NCBI GenBank assembly: GCA_037442205.1
Contig: JBBIQS010000164.1
Span: 1 to 6,865 of the forward strand
Length of the DNA: 6,865 nt
Direction of reading: 5' to 3'
DNA from: JBBIQS01 sp037442205
Lineage (GTDB): Bacteria > Myxococcota > Myxococcia > Myxococcales > UBA5297
The notes below the pieces were generated by a model that searched no databases, was not told where the DNA came from, and saw only the letters and a list, made by a program, of their open reading frames with translations. The position numbers and the translations under genes were made by a program. Of the stretch, positions 6,217 to 6,865 are shown piece after piece (the stretch's first letter is position 1; each line of letters starts with the position of its first letter).

Positions 6217-6693
6217 ATGACAGGTCGATTGGTGTTGCCAGTGGTGGCGATGCTGGCCCTGGCCCTGCCGTCGGCCGAGGCGGCGGCGCGCGGCCGTGCG
6301 CGCAAGGCGGCGGCGCCCAAGGTCGATTGCGAGAAGCTGCTGCCCAAGGAAGTGCGCGATCAGCACTTGCCGGGGATGTCGCTGGAGACCGCGCCGTGTG
6401 AGTCGTGCCTGGCCACCTGCCGGCTGACCCGCGGCGACGACCGGGTCACCCTGGCCTACGACTGCAACAGCCCCTACGGCGCCAAGGTGAAGCGGGAGCT
6501 GGTCGGCAGCGGGATGAAGGAAGGGAGCGGAGTGGGCAAGGCCAGCTTCACCGACCTGGGCCGGCTGATCTTCTGGGACAAGGAGACCGGCTGCCAGGTG
6601 ACCGTCACCTGGCTGGGCGGAAAGTCCGAGCAACTGGTGCAGCTGGCCAAGGCCGCCGAGGCTCAGCTCACCAAATCGGCCATCGGGCGCTGA
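6217..6693 (+). CDS. Small secreted cysteine-rich protein of unknown function
   Basis: This 158-residue protein starts at ATG 6217 with GGAGGAG five bases upstream. Residues 1-22 form a convincing signal peptide (MTGR, then a Leu/Val/Ala core ending PSAEAA), followed by a basic Arg/Lys/Ala stretch (25-35). The mature part has six cysteines (38, 61, 64, 68, 83, 126), three of them in CESCLATC, consistent with disulfide bonds in the periplasm or outside the cell. A C-x2-C-x3-C metal or haem-free redox site is possible, but there is no CxxCH haem motif. Residues 75-135 look beta-rich and the last 25 look helical. No lipobox Cys follows the signal peptide. I do not recognise the family. It is divergent from nuoG and is followed by a strong terminator, so it is probably a single-gene transcript. 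That it is a real gene is well supported; its function is not. Confidence 0.85.
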   Translation: MTGRLVLPVVAMLALALPSAEAAARGRARKAAAPKVDCEKLLPKEVRDQHLPGMSLETAPCESCLATCRLTRGDDRVTLAYDCNSPYGAKVKRELVGSGMKEGSGVGKASFTDLGRLIFWDKETGCQVTVTWLGGKSEQLVQLAKAAEAQLTKSAIGR

Positions 6694-6722
6694 GTCGGGT
6701 TCATCCTCGCTGAGGACGAGTA

Positions 6723-6752
6723 GGCCGCGGTCTCCCTTGCGGAGCCGCGGCC
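6723..6752. terminator. GC-rich hairpin terminator, probably bidirectional
   Basis: GGCCGCGG (6723-6730) pairs with CCGCGGCC (6745-6752). The stem continues as CTCC/GGAG past a single bulged T at 6731, giving 12 pairs and a five-base CTTGC loop. TTCGACTTT follows on the plus strand, a modest T-rich tail. It lies 29 bases after the secreted-protein stop and 28 bases past the stop of the leftward gene at the right edge, so it can serve both. Confidence 0.75.
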
Positions 6753-6779
6753 TTCGACTTTCGGAATCAGCTTTGACGG

Positions 6780-6865
6780 CTAGGGCTTGGGACCGCTGCC
6801 ACCGGGCTTGCCGCCGCCGCCCGGCCTGCCGCCGCCACCCGGCCTGCCGCCGCCACCCGGCCTGC
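6780..6865 (-). CDS. C-terminal end of a protein with (RPGGGG)n tail, partial
   Basis: On the minus strand, 27 codons run from the right edge to TAG at 6782-6780. They encode three RPGGGG hexapeptides and a final KPGGSGPKP. The unit is an in-frame 18-base tandem repeat, with variants at third positions (GGT/GGC) and an Arg-to-Lys change, as expected of a coding low-complexity tail. The placement of the hairpin terminator just past the stop supports a real gene end. Basic Gly/Pro/Arg-rich tails occur on RNA-binding proteins, helicases and some surface proteins, but the main domain lies outside the window, so no function can be assigned. Confidence 0.6.
   Translation of the reverse strand, partial: RPGGGGRPGGGGRPGGGGKPGGSGPKP
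6807..6865. repeat. 18-bp in-frame tandem repeat encoding RPGGGG
   Basis: On the plus strand the unit CCTGCCGCCGCCACCCGG occurs at 6825-6842 and 6843-6860. A two-mismatch copy lies at 6807-6824, and a further copy starts at 6861 and is cut by the edge. A more decayed copy may lie before 6807. The array continues beyond the window. Confidence 0.9.

Noticed and set aside
6277..6424. c-type haem site in the secreted protein
   Set aside because: CESC and CLATC are not followed by His, so there is no CxxCH motif.
5926..6633. Minus-strand open frame opposite the secreted-protein gene
   Set aside because: The plus strand has a signal peptide, a strong ribosome-binding site and a terminator; the minus-strand product is low-complexity.
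6702..6718. Small hairpin TCCTC-GCT-GAGGA after the secreted-protein stop
   Set aside because: It has a five-pair core with a three-base loop and no T-run; the 12-pair hairpin just downstream is the better terminator.

Overview
This GC-rich window looks like chromosomal DNA from a proteobacterium-like or Myxococcota/Deltaproteobacteria-like organism. That guess is tentative: it rests on gene style, GC content and the short N7-bearing NuoG, not on a marker gene. Nothing here resembles a phage, plasmid or defence island.

Layout from left to right. (1) A leftward partial gene (1-566, running off the left edge) encodes an exported, unrecognised protein with a Pro/Ala-rich stretch at the edge. 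It is divergent from (2) a rightward membrane acyltransferase-type gene (692-1810, DUF1624/HGSNAT-like). (3) The acyltransferase faces a leftward three-gene block, nuoG-nuoH-nuoI (5883 down to 2090), encoding three subunits of respiratory complex I. The convergent gap of about 280 bases between them holds an array of about 43-bp tandem repeats, each with a perfect 16-bp palindrome, followed by a 15-bp hairpin. (4) A 333-base divergent intergenic region separates nuoG from (5) a rightward small secreted six-cysteine protein (6217-6693). (6) A strong hairpin terminator lies between that gene and the C-terminal end of a leftward gene with a (RPGGGG)n tail, cut by the right edge.

How the genes work together: NuoG (Fe-S electron wire), NuoI (Fe-S clusters N6a/N6b) and NuoH (membrane foot, quinone chamber) are physically adjacent in complex I. 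They carry electrons towards quinone and couple this to ion pumping. nuoG and nuoH overlap by four bases (GTGA) and are probably translationally coupled. nuoH and nuoI are separated by 90 bases that contain a dispersed palindromic repeat of a type seen in many bacterial genomes. The rest of the nuo genes are not in the window, and nuoF is not directly upstream of nuoG, so complex I genes appear to be split across loci. The flanking genes have no evident link to respiration.

The most unusual item is the palindromic tandem array at 1790-1994. A decayed copy forms the last codons and stop of the acyltransferase gene. I see no convincing new multi-gene system in the window.
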